From positions 1-23,867 of the forward strand of contig PAUV01000031.1 in the NCBI GenBank assembly GCA_002712845.1: a stretch of DNA of 23,867 bases. Direction: 5' to 3'. Positions 1 to 10,106 of the stretch are shown piece after piece; within the stretch, counting starts at the first letter, position 1, and each line of letters opens with the position of its first letter. The DNA is from Rhodopirellula sp. Its GTDB lineage: Bacteria > Planctomycetota > Planctomycetia > Pirellulales > Pirellulaceae. Position numbers and translations under genes: made by a program. The notes under the pieces are model-generated. The model was not told where the DNA came from, searched no databases, and was given only the letters and a program-made list of their open reading frames with translations.

Positions 1-418
1 CTGCTTCTGCTGCTTCTTGCCATCGAGTCAGTAGGCGACCTTCGATGTGTCGCATGACCGTTTCTGGAATACAAGTGTCAGTCACGCGATTGAAACCGGC
101 ATCACGGAGTCTGGTTTCATCTGCGGCGGAAAGAGCACGCCAATTCTCAACGATGCGATACTCGTTATTTGCAACGAGATTAAAAATGTCTTCTTCCAGA
201 TTGGCAGCTGTGCATGTGATGGCGTGTACTTTTCCCTGTCTGATCATCTCCGCCAATGAGATGCCTAGTTCGCCCGTGCTCATTGCACCCGCTAACGTGA
301 CCATCATGCGGCCGTTCTTTGAGTCAGACACAAAGTCGCGATAGGAGCGGGCTGAGGCAACCAACTCACGGGCATTGAAGTGGCGAAAGTGAGTTTCAAG
401 AAAATCGGATACGTTCAT
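1..418 (-). CDS. Deoxyhypusine synthase-like protein (N-terminal part, gene continues past left edge)
   Basis: This is the first ~139 codons of a deoxyhypusine synthase (DHS) family protein read leftwards from an ATG at 416-418. No stop is met before the window edge. The visible protein begins MNVSDFLETHF and carries the family's NAD-binding half. It has the segment LAGAMSTGELG, then TCTAANLEEDIFNLV, which lines up with the TTAGGVEED segment of eukaryotic DHS, then FNRVTDTCIPE, matching the NRIGN..VP segment. Eukaryotic DHS moves the aminobutyl group of spermidine to a lysine of eIF5A. Bacteria lack eIF5A, and bacterial members are thought to act on polyamines instead (homospermidine-type chemistry), so the reaction here is unknown. 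The active-site lysine would lie outside the window. No clear Shine-Dalgarno precedes the start. It is divergent from rpoB across ~1.1 kb. Family assignment is confident; substrate is not. Confidence 0.85.
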   Translation of the reverse strand, partial: MNVSDFLETHFRHFNARELVASARSYRDFVSDSKNGRMMVTLAGAMSTGELGISLAEMIRQGKVHAITCTAANLEEDIFNLVANNEYRIVENWRALSAADETRLRDAGFNRVTDTCIPETVMRHIEGRLLTRWQEAAEA

Positions 419-763
419 GAACTGGTCTGTCGAAATCGAGAGATGGGTCAGCCGAGTTGAAAATGCGAGGCGGTAATGAAATTCGCAGTTTGGGGGCAGG
501 CGTCGGAAGCTGTAACGATACAGCAGTCGTCGCGTGGGTGGAGTTTGATCGGTTCGATCAGCGGGTGTAAGTCGAGAGTTTGCGCAAACCATAACTTCCT
601 CATGAACCTCTCTGTGTGGCGTTCAAGGCAAGGCAGAGTCATGGTTCAAGCCACGATTGTTTTCTCGATCGTGTGCCTGATGCTCAGCCGTGAGCCATTA
701 GGGTGAGGGCTGCAAAGCCGAAGTCCGTGAGAATACGAGTTGGTGGGAATCTGGGCTGAGCAT

Positions 764-801
764 CGGTGTGTACAGAAACCGGTGTGTTCAGGAACCGGTG
801 T
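764..801. repeat. Imperfect 16-base tandem repeat, about 2.4 copies
   Basis: Two consecutive 16-base units (764-779 and 780-795) differ at two positions, and a third unit starts at 796 with CGGTGT before diverging. The consensus is CGGTGTGTWCAGRAAC. It lies in the gene-free region far upstream of rpoB. It could be a chance duplication or a regulator-binding cluster; nothing in the sequence decides. Confidence 0.6.
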
Positions 802-1188
802 TGTGATTTTCTTCATCAGCTTCTTCTTCTTCTTCTGCCCGCGTCTGTACGGGCTATTTCGAAAGGGGCCACTCATTTCACGCGGGCGTTACCGCGGATG
901 TCGACGGTTATTTGGGCGGTTCTCTCGAGACAGGTTCCGAAAACGAGGGATTTTGTGAAAGTTGGGGTGAATTCGAGTTTTCCGAGAAACGAGCGGCCGG
1001 GAGTAATTTAGGGATTTTAATTTTTTTTCTCCCTTAGGGCGTTTATTTGATCGCTCTTGATTTTCTGGGGTGTCAGTGTGTCCCTAAGCGGAGAAAAATT
1101 GAAAAGTTTTTGTGTTGCGTGCTCTCGTTGCAGGCATGCGGTGCTCGGCGACTTGGGAAGTCAATCGGATCCCCTGAAAAGCCGTTGT

Positions 1189-1219
1189 TATCTGGCCAGT
1201 GCATTATTCGGGCCAGATA
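1189..1219 (+). promoter_or_regulatory. Perfect 9-bp hairpin in the presumed rpoB leader
   Basis: TATCTGGCC (1189-1197) is followed by a 13-base loop and the exact complement GGCCAGATA (1211-1219). It sits about 280 bases before the rpoB start. No T run follows directly, so it is not a standard terminator. It could be a leader RNA element or a palindromic protein site. The structure is visible in the sequence; any role is inference. Confidence 0.4.
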
Positions 1220-1498
1220 TTCAGAGTTGCCCTTTTCGGAAATTGGGTGATCTGTTAATTTTCCAGAGTGATCATCGGCCCAATGTTGCGTTCTTCGTCT
1301 TCCTCTACCCCCAATTCTCCCGTTCGCTGCCTCGGAATGCCGCGATAGGAATCGGTAGAACTGTGTCCTCCCCGCTCCGAAACAACCTTCGAGCGACAGG
1401 TGTGCGCTGAACTTGTAAACATTGCCGCTGTCCCGGTCAGCGTTACTTAACGCCGGCCTGTACGAACCAATTGGCCTTCCACGGAGTTTTCCCAAACG

Positions 1499-4400
1499 AT
1501 GGCAACCACGAGTCAACGTCGACTTGAGCCGACTACCGTCCGACACTTCGGAACCGGTCTCGGCACTTTCGAGCTTCCCGATCTTACAGCTCTTCAAACT
1601 GTTTCCTATGCAGCCTTCCTGCAGGCCGATGCTGATTCGAAGCAACGGAAAGCGCACGGCTTGGAGTCAGTTCTCCGCGAGATTTTCCCAATCAGCAGCT
1701 ACGACGGGAATACGACGCTTGAGTATCTGCACTACGAACTTGGAAAGCCTCGCTACACCAGCCAAGAGTGTCGCCAGTTAAGGTTGACTTACGGGCGTCC
1801 TTTGCGGATCTGGCTTCGTCTGAACCGAGAGGAGCCGCATGAGGAAGAGGTCTACCTCGGTGACCTTCCGATCATGATGGGTGGTGGTGAATTCATCATC
1901 AACGGTGCTGAGCGTGTTGTTGTTAGCCAGCTGCATCGTAGCCCCGGTGTTGACTTCGTTCTTGAGCAGGACACGACGACCGACCGCAAGCTTCCAAGCT
2001 GCCGAGTCATTCCAGAGCGTGGTTCCTGGATTGAGGTCAACGTCACGAAGAAAGACGCGCTCACCGTTCGAATCGACCAAAGTGGTAAGTTTGCTGCAAC
2101 GACGTTGCTGCGAGCGATGGATCCAAGTCTATCGACCGATGCCGATTTGCTGAACGCATTCTATGAGACAGGAACCGTCAAGCTTAGTGGTGGTCGCAGT
2201 GCTGCGAAAATCGAAGGCATGATCGCCGTGGACGATGTCGTCTACCCAAGCGATTCCGAGCGTGCTGGTGAGATCATTGTCGAAGCAGGGCATCGTATCA
2301 CCAAGGATGTCTCCGAAACCATTTGCACTGCAGGTGTGAAGAGCATCGAAGCGATGGACTCGCCCAAGATTCCATTGATCTTCAATACGCTCGCTGAGGA
2401 TAACACCGCCAGTCACGAGGAAGCGTTGCTGAGAATTTATCAGCGTCTTCGTCCAGGTAATCCGCCGCAGTTGGAGAAAGCGAGAACTCTCTTCACCGAG
2501 AAATTCTACGATGAGAATCGTTATCGCCTTGGAAAAGTCGGTCGTTTCCGCCTCAACCGGAAGTTGGCGTTGGATGCCAAAGAAACCGAGATGACGCTTC
2601 GTCCGGACGACATGATTTCCGCCATCCGTTATCTGATCGATCTTTTCGATACCGATAGCGACGCTGAGATTGATGACATTGACCACCTTGGTAACCGCCG
2701 TTTGCGAACCATCGACGAGCTGGCAAGCGAAGAACTGCGTAAAGGTTTCTTGAAGCTTCGTCGTACCGTTCAGGAGCGAATGAGCATCAAGGATGCGACG
2801 GACATGACTCCTCGGTCCTTGATCAACCCGAAAAGTGTTTCGGCTGCCATCGACTACTTCTTTGGTCGTGGCGAGCTTTCGCAGGTGGTTGACCAGACCA
2901 ACCCGCTGAGTCAATTGACGCACGAACGTCGACTTTCAGCGTTGGGCCCGGGAGGCTTGAATCGCAAGCGTGCGGGCTTTGAAGTCCGCGATGTGCACAT
3001 TTCTCACTACGGTCGAATTTGTCCGATTGAGACACCTGAGGGTACTAATATTGGTCTGATCAGTTCGTTGGCAATTTACGCCGGCGTTGATGACTACGGT
3101 TTCCTGATTACCCCCTACCGGCGCATTAAGGGTGGAAAGGTAACAGAGGAAACGGTTTGGTTGCGTGCTGACGAGGAAAGCGAATCCTACGTTGCTCCTG
3201 CCGATACCGAGGTCAGTAACGGCGATCTCGTTGCCGGACCCAATATGATTGCCCGTTTCCGCAGTGACTTCGAAATTGTCCAGCCGGAACAGGTCGATTA
3301 CATGGATGTGGCTCCAGCCCAAATGGTTGGTGTCTCGGCCGGTTTGATTCCATTCCTTGAGCATGACGATGCGAACCGCGCATTGATGGGTTCGAACATG
3401 CAGCGGCAAGCGGTGCCGTTGCTGGTCGCCGAGCCACCGATTGTCGGAACTGGAATGGAGCGTGAAGTCGCTCGCAACAGTGCGATGGTTGTTCGAGCAC
3501 GGCGAAAAGGTACGGTGACCTACTGTGATTCAACTCGAATCGAAATCGGTAGTGATCACTACGATATGAAAAAATACCAGGGCCTCAATGAGCGTACCTG
3601 TCTTAATCAACGACCCATCATCAAGCTGGGTGAAAAGGTAGAGCGGAATCAGATCATTGCCGATGGTGCGGCCACTCGAAAAGGCGAACTCGCACTGGGG
3701 CGAAATGTCCTGGTAGGGTTCATGTCCTTTGATGGTTTCAACTATGAGGATGCGATTATCATCAGCGAAGAGCTGGTGAGGAACGACACCTACACCTCGA
3801 TCCACATCGAGGACTTTGACGTTGAGATTCGCGAAACCAAGTTGGGTCGTGAAGAGTTCACGCGGGACATCCCTAACGTGTCGGAAAAAGCTCTTCGTAA
3901 CCTCGATGACACTGGAATCGTTCAGGTCGGAACCTATGTCAAACCCGGTGATATCCTGGTGGGCAAAGTCAGTCCAAAAAGCAAGACCGAATTGACTCCC
4001 GAAGAGAAATTGCTGCATGCCATTTTTGGACGTGCGGGTGAAGATGTGAAGAACGACTCACTGGAGGTTCCATCCGGGATCGAAGGGATCGTGATCGACA
4101 CCCACAAGTTCTCGCGTCGCATGAGCCTCTCGGAAGACGAGAGAAAGGTCTTCGAGAAAGAACTGAAAGATGTCGAAACGGAAGGCAACGTTGAAATTGC
4201 AAGTACGTTTGAGGCATTGATCGTCGAACTCGAGGAAGCCGCAGGTACCAAGTTCAAAGATGCGACTGGAACACCTCTGGCGGACGGTCAGGATCCAAAG
4301 TTCGTTGCTGAACGAGCCTGTTCTTTCCGCTTTGAGCACATCCTTGATCAAGTCAAGGATGAGGCGAAGCAGAAAGAGGTTGAGCGGATTTACGCTCAGC

Positions 4401-5221
4401 AGTGGGTAAACGTCGAACTGTCCATTGATGTTCGTGACCGAAAACTGAACAGCATGAAGCGTGGCGACGAGCTTCGCAGCGGTGTGTTGCAGATGGTTAA
4501 GGTTTACATCGCAACCAAGCGTGTCATCAGTGTTGGTGACAAGATGGCTGGACGTCACGGTAACAAGGGTGTGATCGCTAAGATCCTTCCGATTGAAGAC
4601 ATGCCGTTCCTGCCGGATGGGACACCGATTCAAATCATGTTGAATCCACTTGGTGTTCCGAGTCGTATGAACGTCGGTCAGATTCTCGAAACGCATCTAG
4701 GTTGGGCTGGTGCCAAGCTTGGTTTCCAGGCGATCACGCCTGTGTTCGACGGTGCAACCGAAAGTGACATCAACAAGTGTCTTGATGAGGCTGGGTTGCC
4801 AGCACACGGCAAGATTCGCCTCCGTGATGGTCGTACCGGCCGTCCGATGGAGCAGGAAACAACGGTTGGTTACATCTACATGTTGAAACTGCACCACCTT
4901 GTCGATGACAAGGTTCATGCAAGAAGCACCGGACCATACTCACTCATCACCCAGCAACCTCTCGGTGGTAAAGCCCGCTTCGGTGGACAACGCTTTGGTG
5001 AGATGGAGGTTTGGGCGTTGGAGGCATATGGTGCCGCCTATATCTTGCAGGAACTCTTGACCGTCAAGAGTGATGACGTTGAAGGACGTACCAAAATCTA
5101 CGAATCGATGGTCAAGGGAGAGAACACGCTGGAGGCGGGAACGCCAGCCAGTTTCGATGTTTTGACCAACGAGATTCGAGGTCTTGCACTCAACATGCAG
5201 CTTGAGAAACGACCTATCTAG
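1499..5221 (+). CDS. rpoB: RNA polymerase beta subunit
   Basis: RpoB is 1240 aa here, between the mycobacterial (~1170) and E. coli (1342) lengths. It forms the catalytic core of RNA polymerase with RpoC. Visible landmarks include the rifampicin-pocket region around residues 459-482 ([20 protein letters not shown] then LSAL), the adjoining [18 protein letters not shown] and [13 protein letters not shown], the catalytic-site segment [11 protein letters not shown] from K1015, and the C-terminal [23 protein letters not shown] segment that contacts RpoC. The start at 1499 is supported by GGAG at 1483-1486 (12-base spacing, rather long) and by the family N-terminus. Several rifampicin-pocket positions differ from E. 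coli: Q510 is E459, F514 is V463 and M515 is V464, while D516, H526 and S531 equivalents are kept (D465, H475, S480). rpoC follows after 175 bases and is probably co-transcribed. Confidence 0.98.
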   Translation: MATTSQRRLEPTTVRHFGTGLGTFELPDLTALQTVSYAAFLQADADSKQRKAHGLESVLREIFPISSYDGNTTLEYLHYELGKPRYTSQECRQLRLTYGRPLRIWLRLNREEPHEEEVYLGDLPIMMGGGEFIINGAERVVVSQLHRSPGVDFVLEQDTTTDRKLPSCRVIPERGSWIEVNVTKKDALTVRIDQSGKFAATTLLRAMDPSLSTDADLLNAFYETGTVKLSGGRSAAKIEGMIAVDDVVYPSDSERAGEIIVEAGHRITKDVSETICTAGVKSIEAMDSPKIPLIFNTLAEDNTASHEEALLRIYQRLRPGNPPQLEKARTLFTEKFYDENRYRLGKVGRFRLNRKLALDAKETEMTLRPDDMISAIRYLIDLFDTDSDAEIDDIDHLGNRRLRTIDELASEELRKGFLKLRRTVQERMSIKDATDMTPRSLINPKSVSAAIDYFFGRGELSQVVDQTNPLSQLTHERRLSALGPGGLNRKRAGFEVRDVHISHYGRICPIETPEGTNIGLISSLAIYAGVDDYGFLITPYRRIKGGKVTEETVWLRADEESESYVAPADTEVSNGDLVAGPNMIARFRSDFEIVQPEQVDYMDVAPAQMVGVSAGLIPFLEHDDANRALMGSNMQRQAVPLLVAEPPIVGTGMEREVARNSAMVVRARRKGTVTYCDSTRIEIGSDHYDMKKYQGLNERTCLNQRPIIKLGEKVERNQIIADGAATRKGELALGRNVLVGFMSFDGFNYEDAIIISEELVRNDTYTSIHIEDFDVEIRETKLGREEFTRDIPNVSEKALRNLDDTGIVQVGTYVKPGDILVGKVSPKSKTELTPEEKLLHAIFGRAGEDVKNDSLEVPSGIEGIVIDTHKFSRRMSLSEDERKVFEKELKDVETEGNVEIASTFEALIVELEEAAGTKFKDATGTPLADGQDPKFVAERACSFRFEHILDQVKDEAKQKEVERIYAQQWVNVELSIDVRDRKLNSMKRGDELRSGVLQMVKVYIATKRVISVGDKMAGRHGNKGVIAKILPIEDMPFLPDGTPIQIMLNPLGVPSRMNVGQILETHLGWAGAKLGFQAITPVFDGATESDINKCLDEAGLPAHGKIRLRDGRTGRPMEQETTVGYIYMLKLHHLVDDKVHARSTGPYSLITQQPLGGKARFGGQRFGEMEVWALEAYGAAYILQELLTVKSDDVEGRTKIYESMVKGENTLEAGTPASFDVLTNEIRGLALNMQLEKRPI

Positions 5222-5279
5222 GTCAGCCGCATCGGTTGCAAAACCCATCCGTAAATCAGGTTTTCAGAAAAATTGCCAC

Positions 5280-5330
5280 GACTAGGGCAAAACGAACAAT
5301 GAATCATTTTCAGCACGATTTGTCCTAGTC
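5280..5330 (+). promoter_or_regulatory. Long imperfect hairpin in the rpoB-rpoC spacer
   Basis: GACTAGGGCAAA (5280-5291) pairs with TTTGTCCTAGTC (5319-5330) over 12 positions with one G-U pair. Past one A-A mismatch the stem continues with C5293-G5317 and G5294-C5316, leaving a loop of about 21 bases. No T run follows, so it does not look like an intrinsic terminator. It might be an RNase processing site, an mRNA-stability element or a protein site that uncouples rpoB from rpoC expression. The inverted repeat is seen directly; the function is inferred. Confidence 0.55.
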
Positions 5331-5364
5331 AGATATCACGCCAGAAGAGTCTCAGTCACGGAAA

Positions 5365-5387
5365 CGGCCGCAAAGGCCGACCAGGAG
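5365..5387 (+). promoter_or_regulatory. GC hairpin next to the rpoC ribosome binding site
   Basis: CGGCC (5365-5369), a GCAAA loop and GGCCG (5375-5379) form a compact 5-bp all-GC hairpin. It ends four bases before the Shine-Dalgarno AGGAG (5383-5387), which is 9 bases before the rpoC ATG. The ribosome binding site itself is unpaired in this fold. The hairpin may shield or pace rpoC translation initiation, but this is inference from position only. Confidence 0.45.
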
Positions 5388-5396
5388 CACAACAAT

Positions 5397-8300
5397 ATGT
5401 CGATTGGCGAAACCAACAGCTACGATCGCATTAACGATTACGCATCGGTACGGATTTCACTGGCTCGTCCCCAGGACATCAAGAGTTGGTCTTTCGGGGA
5501 AGTCAAGAAACCCGAAACGATCAACTACCGAACTTATCGTCCTGAGAAGGATGGTCTTTTCTGCGAACGCATTTTCGGACCTGAGAAGGACTGGGAGTGT
5601 GCCTGCGGCAAGTACCGCGGAATGAAGTACAAGGGAATGATCTGCGATCGCTGTGGTGTGAAAGTCACCCACAGTCGTGTCCGTCGTAAGCGAATGGGGC
5701 ACATCGAACTTGCTGCTCCTGTGGTCCATATCTGGTTCTTCAAAGCGATGCCTTCGCGGCTCGGCAACCTGCTGAATATGAAGACCAGTTCACTTGAGAA
5801 AGTGATCTACTTCCAGGACTACGTTGTGATCGATCCGGGCACAACGGAGCTTGAGGCCGAACAGTTGCTCACGGAAGAAGAGTATCGTGCTGCTCGGACT
5901 CAATACGGTGAGGGCAGTTTCGAAGCCGACATGGGAGCAGAGGCTGTTCGGAAGCTGCTCAATAAGCTTGATCTGGTCAAGCTGTCTGAAGAGTTGCGAA
6001 TCGAACTTGATGAGACTGGTTCGAAGCAGAAGAAGAAAGACCTGATCAACCGCCTCAAAATCGTTGAGTCGATTCGTGACAGCGACAATCGTCCCGAGTG
6101 GATGGTGCTCGACGTTATCCCAGTGATTCCACCGGACTTGCGACCTCTGGTTTTGCTGGATAGCGGTAATTTCGCTACCAGTGACCTCAATGATTTGTAT
6201 CGTCGAATCATCAACCGAAATAATCGCTTGAGGAAGTTGGTTGACCTGAATGCACCTGAAGTCATTATCCGTAACGAAAAACGGATGCTGCAGCAGTCAG
6301 TTGATGCTCTGTTCGATAACAATCGCTGCAAGCGACCTGTTCTGGGTTCATCGAATCGACCGCTGAAATCCTTGACCGATATGATCAAGGGTAAGCAGGG
6401 TCGTTTCCGCGAAAACCTGCTGGGTAAACGCGTCGATTACTCTGCTCGAAGTGTGATTGTTGTTGGACCACGATTGAAACTGCACCAATGCGGTCTCCCA
6501 AAGAAAATTGCACTCGAACTCTATCAGCCGTTCATCATTCGACGACTGAAAGAACTCGGTCACGCCGATACGATTAAGTCGGCCAAGAAGATGCTGGAGC
6601 GTAAGGACGAAGAAGTCTGGGATATTCTTGAGCAAGTGATTACCAATCACCCAGTGTTGTTGAATCGTGCTCCCACGCTGCACCGCATGGGAATTCAGGC
6701 TTTTGAGCCAACGCTGGTCGAGGGTAACGCTATTCACCTGCACCCGTTGGTCTGCAAAGGATTCAACGCTGACTTTGATGGTGACCAGATGGCAGTTCAC
6801 TTGCCACTGTCGATCGAAGCACAGGTCGAGTCGCACACATTGATGATGAGCACCAACAACGTGTTCGCACCTTCCAATGGAAAACCGATCATGAGTCCGT
6901 CACAGGACATTGTGATGGGTTGTTACTACACCACCGTCGAAATGCCCGATCAGCGCGGCGAAGGTATGGTGTTTGCCGGATACGACGAGCTTGATCTTGC
7001 ATTTGCACAGGGTGCATGCGCACTGCATGCGAAGATCAAAATGCGTCTGCCAAAGTTCCAAAGACTCAAAACCGATGACGATTCTGGCCGTTATGGCGCT
7101 GTCATTGAGACGACTCCGGGACGCGTGCGTTTCAACGAAATGCTTCCTGATGGAATGGATTTCTACAATCAGGCGATGCGGAGTAGTGACTTGGCTGGTG
7201 TCATCAGTGACTGTTACCAACGCCTCGGGCGTCGTGCCACCATTCACTTGCTTGACGACATGATGCAAATGGGCTTCAGTGAGTCGACTCGTAGTGGTTT
7301 GTCATTCGCAACCGATGACTTGGTCACGCCTGACACCAAAACCTCCTTCATCAAGAGTGCTGAGAAGGAAGTGATGAAGCTCAAAAAGAACTACGATCGT
7401 GGTTTGATGAGTGGTCAGGAACGATACAACCACGTCTTGGACGAATGGACCAATGCTCGTGAGGCGATCACCAAAGACATGATGGATGCCATGAAGAATG
7501 ACATCCGTGAGGGCGGTTGGTACGTCAACCCTGTGTTCTTGATGTCACACTCGGGTGCTCGTGGTGGTATCGAGCAAATTCGACAGCTCGCTGGTATGCG
7601 TGGTCTGATGGCCAAGCCAACCGGTGAGATTATCGAAACTCCCATCAAGGCGAACTTCCGTGAAGGTTTGTCAGTGCTGGAGTACTTCAGTTCGACGCAC
7701 GGTGCTCGTAAAGGTCTGGCTGACACCGCTCTCAAAACGGCGGACAGCGGTTACCTGACACGTAAGTTGGCTGACGTTGCACAGAACGTTGTGGTCACGA
7801 TGGACGACTGTGGTACCACGCAGGGAATCACTAAGGGTGTGGTTTACCGTGGTGAAAAGGTCGAGGTAAGTCTGGTTGATTCGATCAACGGTCGTGTCAG
7901 TCGACAGGCTATCGTGAATCCCGTCACAGACGAAGTGATCGTCTCTGAGAATGAGATGATCACACCTGAGATCGCTCGCAAGATCGAGGCGATGGGCCTC
8001 GAGAAGATTCAAGTTCGTACTCCAATGACTTGTGATGCCCCACTTGGTGTTTGTCGGTGTTGTTACGGAATGGATATGTCAACCGGTGCTTTGGTTGAAG
8101 AAGGAATGGCCGTTGGAATCATCGCTGCACAAAGCATTGGTGAGCCAGGTACCCAGTTGACGATGCGTACGTTCCACATCGGTGGTAGCGTTAGTAAGCA
8201 GTCTGTCGAATCGGATATCAAATCGAAGAAGGCTGGTGAAGTTCGCCTGACTCGGATGCGGTCGGTTAAGAATACTTCGGGTGAGCAAATTGTGCTGACT

Positions 8301-9959
8301 CGAAACGGTGAGATCCTCCTCGTGGATGATCGTGGTCGTGAGATCGAGTCGTATCCAGTTCCGACCGGTGCAACTTTGCGAGTCAAGGAAGGCAAGAAGG
8401 TCAAAGAGGGAACTGTTCTCTGCGAGTGGAATCCGTATTCCATCCCAATTCTTTCAGAAGTTCCCGGTAAGGTTCGCTTCGAAGACATCGTCGACGGCGA
8501 AACGATGCGAATTGAGCGGGAAGCCAGCGGTAACATGAGAATGATGATTGTTGATCACAAAGGTGATCTTCATCCTCAGATTGTCGTGGAAGATGTTTCC
8601 GGCGAAGAACGCAAAGCACTTGATGTTCAGTACTTGCCCGAACGTGCCATGATCATGGTCAAGGAAGGTGCGGATATCGTGCCCGGTACCGTGCTCGCTG
8701 AGATGCCACGCGAAGCCGGCGGTGTTTCCGACATCACAGGTGGTCTGCCACGTGTGACTGAGATTTTCGAGGCTCGAAAGCCTAAAGATCCTGCTGTGAT
8801 TGCAGAAGTGGACGGTGAAGTCGAGATCCTGAAAGAAAGAAAACGCGGCAAACGAACCATTATCGTTCGGAGCGAATCAGGAATTGAGCGTGAGCACCTC
8901 GTGCCACACGGAAAGCACTTCCAAGTGCACAGCGGTGACATTGTCAAAGCCGGTCAGGCGTTGGTCGATGGGCCATTGGTTCCACACGACATCCTGAGAG
9001 TCTCGGGTGAGGAAGCAGTTCAGCAATACCTGTTGCATGAAATCCAGCAGGTCTACCAGTCGCAGAAGGTTGAGATTAACGATAAGCATTGCGAAATCAT
9101 CATTGCCCGTATGCTGCGTAAAGTGAAAATCGAAACCTCCGGTGACACCAACTTGCTCCCTGGTTTGGTAATGGATCGATTCCAGTTCCGCAAAGCGAAC
9201 GAAGAGCTGAGCGTCTGTATTAAGATTTCCAATCCTGGTGACAGTGATTACGCCAAGGATACAATTATTCCGAAAGAGTCATTCGAGCAAACCAATGGTC
9301 AGATCGAAGCTCTCGGAGGTGCAATAGCCAAAGGTAAACGGCCGAAGAGTGCGACCGCCAGTACTCAGTTGCTCGGTATCACCAAAGCAGCTGTGCAATC
9401 CAATAGCTTTATCAGTGCGGCTTCCTTCCAGGAAACCACGAAAGTACTGACCGAAGCAGCCTTGGCTGGCAAAGTCGACAAGTTGGTGGGCCTGAAGGAG
9501 AACGTAATCCTCGGACATCTCATTCCGGCTGGCACTGGTTTCCGTATTTTCCAAGAGTCCGAAGTCAATTACCGACGCGAAGCTCTTGAAGAACTTGCAA
9601 GTGCACCTGTTCAGACTCTTGAAGACAGTTTCCCACTGCTCAACGCCGAGCAAGGTGCTGCTGCTGGTGATGGTCAGCTTGCTGAGATGCTCGGCATGGG
9701 AGCCGCTGAGGCACCCGTCGCTGAGGCACCCGTCGCTGAGGCACCCGTTGCTGAGGCACCCGTTGCTGAAGCACCCGTTGCTGAAGCACCCGTCGCTGAG
9801 GCACCTGTTGCTGAGGCACCCGTTGCTGAAGCACCCGTCGCTGAAGCACCCGTCGCTGAGGCACCCGTCGCTGAGGCACCCGTCGCTGAGGCAGCACCGG
9901 AAGCGGCAGAGCCAACGGCTGGTCCTGATGATGTGACGCCGGGCGAAGGTCAGGTCTGA
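5397..9959 (+). CDS. rpoC: RNA polymerase beta' subunit with a repetitive C-terminal tail
   Basis: RpoC is 1520 aa, longer than E. coli (1407). The N-terminal zinc site is C68/C70/C83/C86. The magnesium-binding active-site motif [12 protein letters not shown] starts at N457, with D459, D461 and D463 as ligands. The bridge-helix region is [18 protein letters not shown] followed by LMAKP. The second zinc site is C805/C879/C886/C889, and the trigger-loop motif MRTFHIGG starts at M923. A beta-rich insert of roughly 190 residues follows the trigger loop, like the SI3 insert of Gram-negative enzymes. The conserved protein ends near [10 protein letters not shown] and the helix after it. Beyond that comes an acidic Ala/Pro/Glu tail with twelve EAPVA units (residues 1438-1497). 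AGGAG at 5383-5387 supports the start, and a strong terminator follows the stop. Confidence 0.98.
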   Translation: MSIGETNSYDRINDYASVRISLARPQDIKSWSFGEVKKPETINYRTYRPEKDGLFCERIFGPEKDWECACGKYRGMKYKGMICDRCGVKVTHSRVRRKRMGHIELAAPVVHIWFFKAMPSRLGNLLNMKTSSLEKVIYFQDYVVIDPGTTELEAEQLLTEEEYRAARTQYGEGSFEADMGAEAVRKLLNKLDLVKLSEELRIELDETGSKQKKKDLINRLKIVESIRDSDNRPEWMVLDVIPVIPPDLRPLVLLDSGNFATSDLNDLYRRIINRNNRLRKLVDLNAPEVIIRNEKRMLQQSVDALFDNNRCKRPVLGSSNRPLKSLTDMIKGKQGRFRENLLGKRVDYSARSVIVVGPRLKLHQCGLPKKIALELYQPFIIRRLKELGHADTIKSAKKMLERKDEEVWDILEQVITNHPVLLNRAPTLHRMGIQAFEPTLVEGNAIHLHPLVCKGFNADFDGDQMAVHLPLSIEAQVESHTLMMSTNNVFAPSNGKPIMSPSQDIVMGCYYTTVEMPDQRGEGMVFAGYDELDLAFAQGACALHAKIKMRLPKFQRLKTDDDSGRYGAVIETTPGRVRFNEMLPDGMDFYNQAMRSSDLAGVISDCYQRLGRRATIHLLDDMMQMGFSESTRSGLSFATDDLVTPDTKTSFIKSAEKEVMKLKKNYDRGLMSGQERYNHVLDEWTNAREAITKDMMDAMKNDIREGGWYVNPVFLMSHSGARGGIEQIRQLAGMRGLMAKPTGEIIETPIKANFREGLSVLEYFSSTHGARKGLADTALKTADSGYLTRKLADVAQNVVVTMDDCGTTQGITKGVVYRGEKVEVSLVDSINGRVSRQAIVNPVTDEVIVSENEMITPEIARKIEAMGLEKIQVRTPMTCDAPLGVCRCCYGMDMSTGALVEEGMAVGIIAAQSIGEPGTQLTMRTFHIGGSVSKQSVESDIKSKKAGEVRLTRMRSVKNTSGEQIVLTRNGEILLVDDRGREIESYPVPTGATLRVKEGKKVKEGTVLCEWNPYSIPILSEVPGKVRFEDIVDGETMRIEREASGNMRMMIVDHKGDLHPQIVVEDVSGEERKALDVQYLPERAMIMVKEGADIVPGTVLAEMPREAGGVSDITGGLPRVTEIFEARKPKDPAVIAEVDGEVEILKERKRGKRTIIVRSESGIEREHLVPHGKHFQVHSGDIVKAGQALVDGPLVPHDILRVSGEEAVQQYLLHEIQQVYQSQKVEINDKHCEIIIARMLRKVKIETSGDTNLLPGLVMDRFQFRKANEELSVCIKISNPGDSDYAKDTIIPKESFEQTNGQIEALGGAIAKGKRPKSATASTQLLGITKAAVQSNSFISAASFQETTKVLTEAALAGKVDKLVGLKENVILGHLIPAGTGFRIFQESEVNYRREALEELASAPVQTLEDSFPLLNAEQGAAAGDGQLAEMLGMGAAEAPVAEAPVAEAPVAEAPVAEAPVAEAPVAEAPVAEAPVAEAPVAEAPVAEAPVAEAPVAEAAPEAAEPTAGPDDVTPGEGQV
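9708..9887 (+). repeat. Twelve 15-base tandem repeats coding (EAPVA)12 in rpoC
   Basis: A 15-base unit, GAGGCACCCGTCGCT with third-position variants (GAG/GAA, CCC/CCT, GTC/GTT), is repeated 12 times in frame and encodes EAPVA each time. All differences between units are synonymous, so the peptide is perfectly kept while the DNA has drifted. A degenerate EAAPEAAE segment follows. The unit has no stop in several other frames, which creates long false open frames on both strands. Confidence 0.97.
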
Positions 9960-9983
9960 GGCCCGTCAACTAATTGATTTATC

Positions 9984-10023
9984 AAAAAGGCGGTCAACCG
10001 AGAGCGGTTGGCCGCCTTTTTTT
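9984..10023 (+). terminator. Intrinsic terminator after rpoC
   Basis: GGCGGTCAACCG (9989-10000), an AGAG tetraloop and CGGTTGGCCGCC (10005-10016) form a 12-bp stem with a single G-U pair, followed by seven T (10017-10023). Five A precede the left arm (9984-9988), so the structure could also stop transcription arriving on the minus strand from the decayed ATPase gene. It lies 29 bases after the rpoC stop. Confidence 0.93.
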
Positions 10024-10106
10024 ATTGACAGTCGTTTTGAAATGTCGGTGTTTCAGACCGCCACTCGCAATCTCGTGAATTGTGGGGCAGGGATCACTTG
10101 GTGTGC

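Larger units (their letters stand above)
419..1498. other. Long gene-free region between the DHS-like gene and rpoB
   Basis: About 1.08 kb separates the two divergent genes. Short open frames exist on both strands, the longest being a minus-strand frame that runs into the rpoB start. None has a recognisable domain, and their composition (runs of Arg, Ser, Cys) is that of non-coding translation. The stretch contains a 16-base imperfect tandem repeat (764-801), a TTC run (821-835), an AT-rich patch with a T8 run (about 1013-1032) and a perfect 9-bp hairpin (1189-1219). It presumably holds the rpoB promoter and a long leader, but I could not single out a convincing -35/-10 pair. No tRNA or other structured RNA was recognised. 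Ribosomal protein genes that often precede rpoB are not present here. Confidence 0.6.

Noticed and set aside
821..835. TTC microsatellite as a phase-variable element
   Set aside because: Only five units, outside any gene and not next to a recognised promoter.
1013..1032. T-rich run as a terminator upstream of rpoB
   Set aside because: No stable inverted repeat directly precedes the T8 run on either strand.
1073..1657. 194-residue open frame on the minus strand across the rpoB leader and start
   Set aside because: It overlaps the first ~50 codons of rpoB, shows no domain, and has a composition typical of antisense translation.
2129..2923. 264-residue antisense open frame inside rpoB
   Set aside because: It is a shadow of the rpoB codon pattern; the rpoB reading is unambiguous and no known family is visible in the antisense protein.
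9708..9887. Possible CRISPR-like array
   Set aside because: The units are contiguous with no spacers, the 15-base unit is too short, and it is in frame within rpoC.
9640..9969. Long Arg/Gln/Val/Pro-rich open frame on the minus strand over the rpoC repeat, and a matching His/Pro/Leu frame on the plus strand
   Set aside because: Both are by-products of a 15-base repeat without stops in those frames; neither has an independent start or homology.
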